Shown: positions 63,813 through 64,000 of the stretch, one piece after another
Layout of the letters: the number at the start of each line of letters is the position of its first letter
Numbering within the stretch: position 1 is the stretch's first letter
DNA from: Glycomyces tenuis DSM 44171
GTDB taxonomy: Bacteria; Actinomycetota; Actinomycetes; Mycobacteriales; Micromonosporaceae
Assembly: GCF_000427885.1 (NCBI RefSeq)
Contig: NZ_ATYW01000004.1
Location: 215,939-279,938, forward strand
DNA length: 64,000 bases
Direction: 5' to 3'
Position numbers and translations under genes: made by a program
The notes under the pieces: generated by a model
What the model was told of the DNA's origin: nothing
Seen by the model: the letters and a program-made list of their open reading frames with translations, nothing else
Databases searched by the model: none

Positions 63813-64000
63813 CGTGGACCTCGAGCCGCTCGGTCACCGCCGAGCGGATCGGCTCGGGGACCGGGACCGGGCGGCGGTCCTCTCGGCCCACGAACACGTG
63901 CGTGAACGTGCCGCGGGCCAGCGCCCCGCTCCGGTCCGGCGCGCCGCGGCGCAGGATCGCCAGGTCCCAGGTGATCGAGGTGCCCCCGAGCCGGGCGACG
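63802..64000 (-). CDS. Acyl-CoA thioesterase (hotdog fold), C-terminal part
   Basis: The gene enters from beyond the right edge; the last 65 codons are visible. LGGTSITWDLAILRRG followed by ARGTFTHVFVGREDRRPVPV reads like the second half of a 4-hydroxybenzoyl-CoA thioesterase-type hotdog domain. The TGA at 63804-63802 overlaps the 3' end of the acyl-CoA synthetase gene by 11 nt. Its position suggests release of CoA from intermediates of the same pathway. Confidence 0.7.
   Translation of the reverse strand, partial: VARLGGTSITWDLAILRRGAPDRSGALARGTFTHVFVGREDRRPVPVPEPIRSAVTERLEVHARK

Overview
The window is very GC-rich DNA from an actinomycete. The evidence is strong G/C bias at third codon positions, many GTG starts, ATGA start/stop overlaps, an SsgA-like sporulation/division protein, a large AfsR-type regulator, DesK/NarL-type two-component systems and a RamB/ScfR-type regulator of the glyoxylate shunt. 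A spore-forming filamentous lineage is likely. I cannot place it to genus. No rRNA, tRNA, CRISPR array, origin or prophage was seen.

Layout. (1) 269-4823: acetate/citrate metabolism (CitA-type citrate synthase, pta-ackA). (2) 4820-6545: an SsgA-like gene and an O-methyltransferase, separated by a spacer with two large GC palindromes. (3) 6697-17688: a glycan locus with four glycosyltransferase genes plus two GT9 heptosyltransferase-like genes (one GT2 is fused to a heptose bisphosphatase), a NodU/TobZ-type carbamoyltransferase, and every step from sedoheptulose 7-phosphate to ADP-D-glycero-D-manno-heptose (GmhA, HldE, GmhB). (4) 17756-20792: histidine kinase/response regulator and acyl-CoA desaturase. 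(5) 20975-25583: membrane protein, a candidate small exported toxin with its immunity gene, a hydrolase and an SDR. (6) 25681-30297: RamB/ScfR-type regulator divergent from aceA-aceB. (7) 30421-35245: a three-gene non-canonical chaperone operon (J-like membrane protein, GrpE-head-like protein, Hsp70-like protein with an inserted domain). (8) 35437-43063: cupin, unknown protein, gluconokinase, secreted GH43 enzyme with ricin-type lectin, a broken tnpB, DoxX-like protein, secreted carboxylesterase. (9) 43159-47128: DesK/DesR-like pair divergent from two membrane proteins with a perfect operator-like palindrome between them, then a RhuM-like protein. (10) 47261-51897: AfsR-like regulator, RibD/DHFR-like protein, sirtuin. 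(11) 52000-64000: a TetR-linked catabolic locus (SDRs, quinone oxidoreductase, five-gene LIV-type ABC importer, APH-like kinase, ACAD10/11-like dehydrogenase, acyl-CoA ligase, thioesterase).

How the parts work together. Regions 1 and 6 form an acetate-to-glyoxylate theme: AckA/Pta give acetyl-CoA, citrate synthase and AceA/AceB use it, and the adjacent regulator is of the family that controls this shunt. Region 3 could make and transfer a carbamoylated heptose to a surface glycan or a metabolite; this is unusual because ADP-heptose is best known from Gram-negative LPS. Region 11 resembles the logic of 4-hydroxyacid breakdown through 4-phosphoacyl-CoA (LvaA/LvaC in Pseudomonas, ACAD10/11 in animals), here with its own importer and two matching 18-bp TetR-type operator sites.

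Two reading frames look disturbed by one extra base in a CCCC run: the SsgA-like gene near 5014-5017 and the substrate-binding protein near 59859-59862. Both may be sequence errors. The second removes the stop codon of the binding protein and fuses it in frame to the acyl-CoA dehydrogenase.
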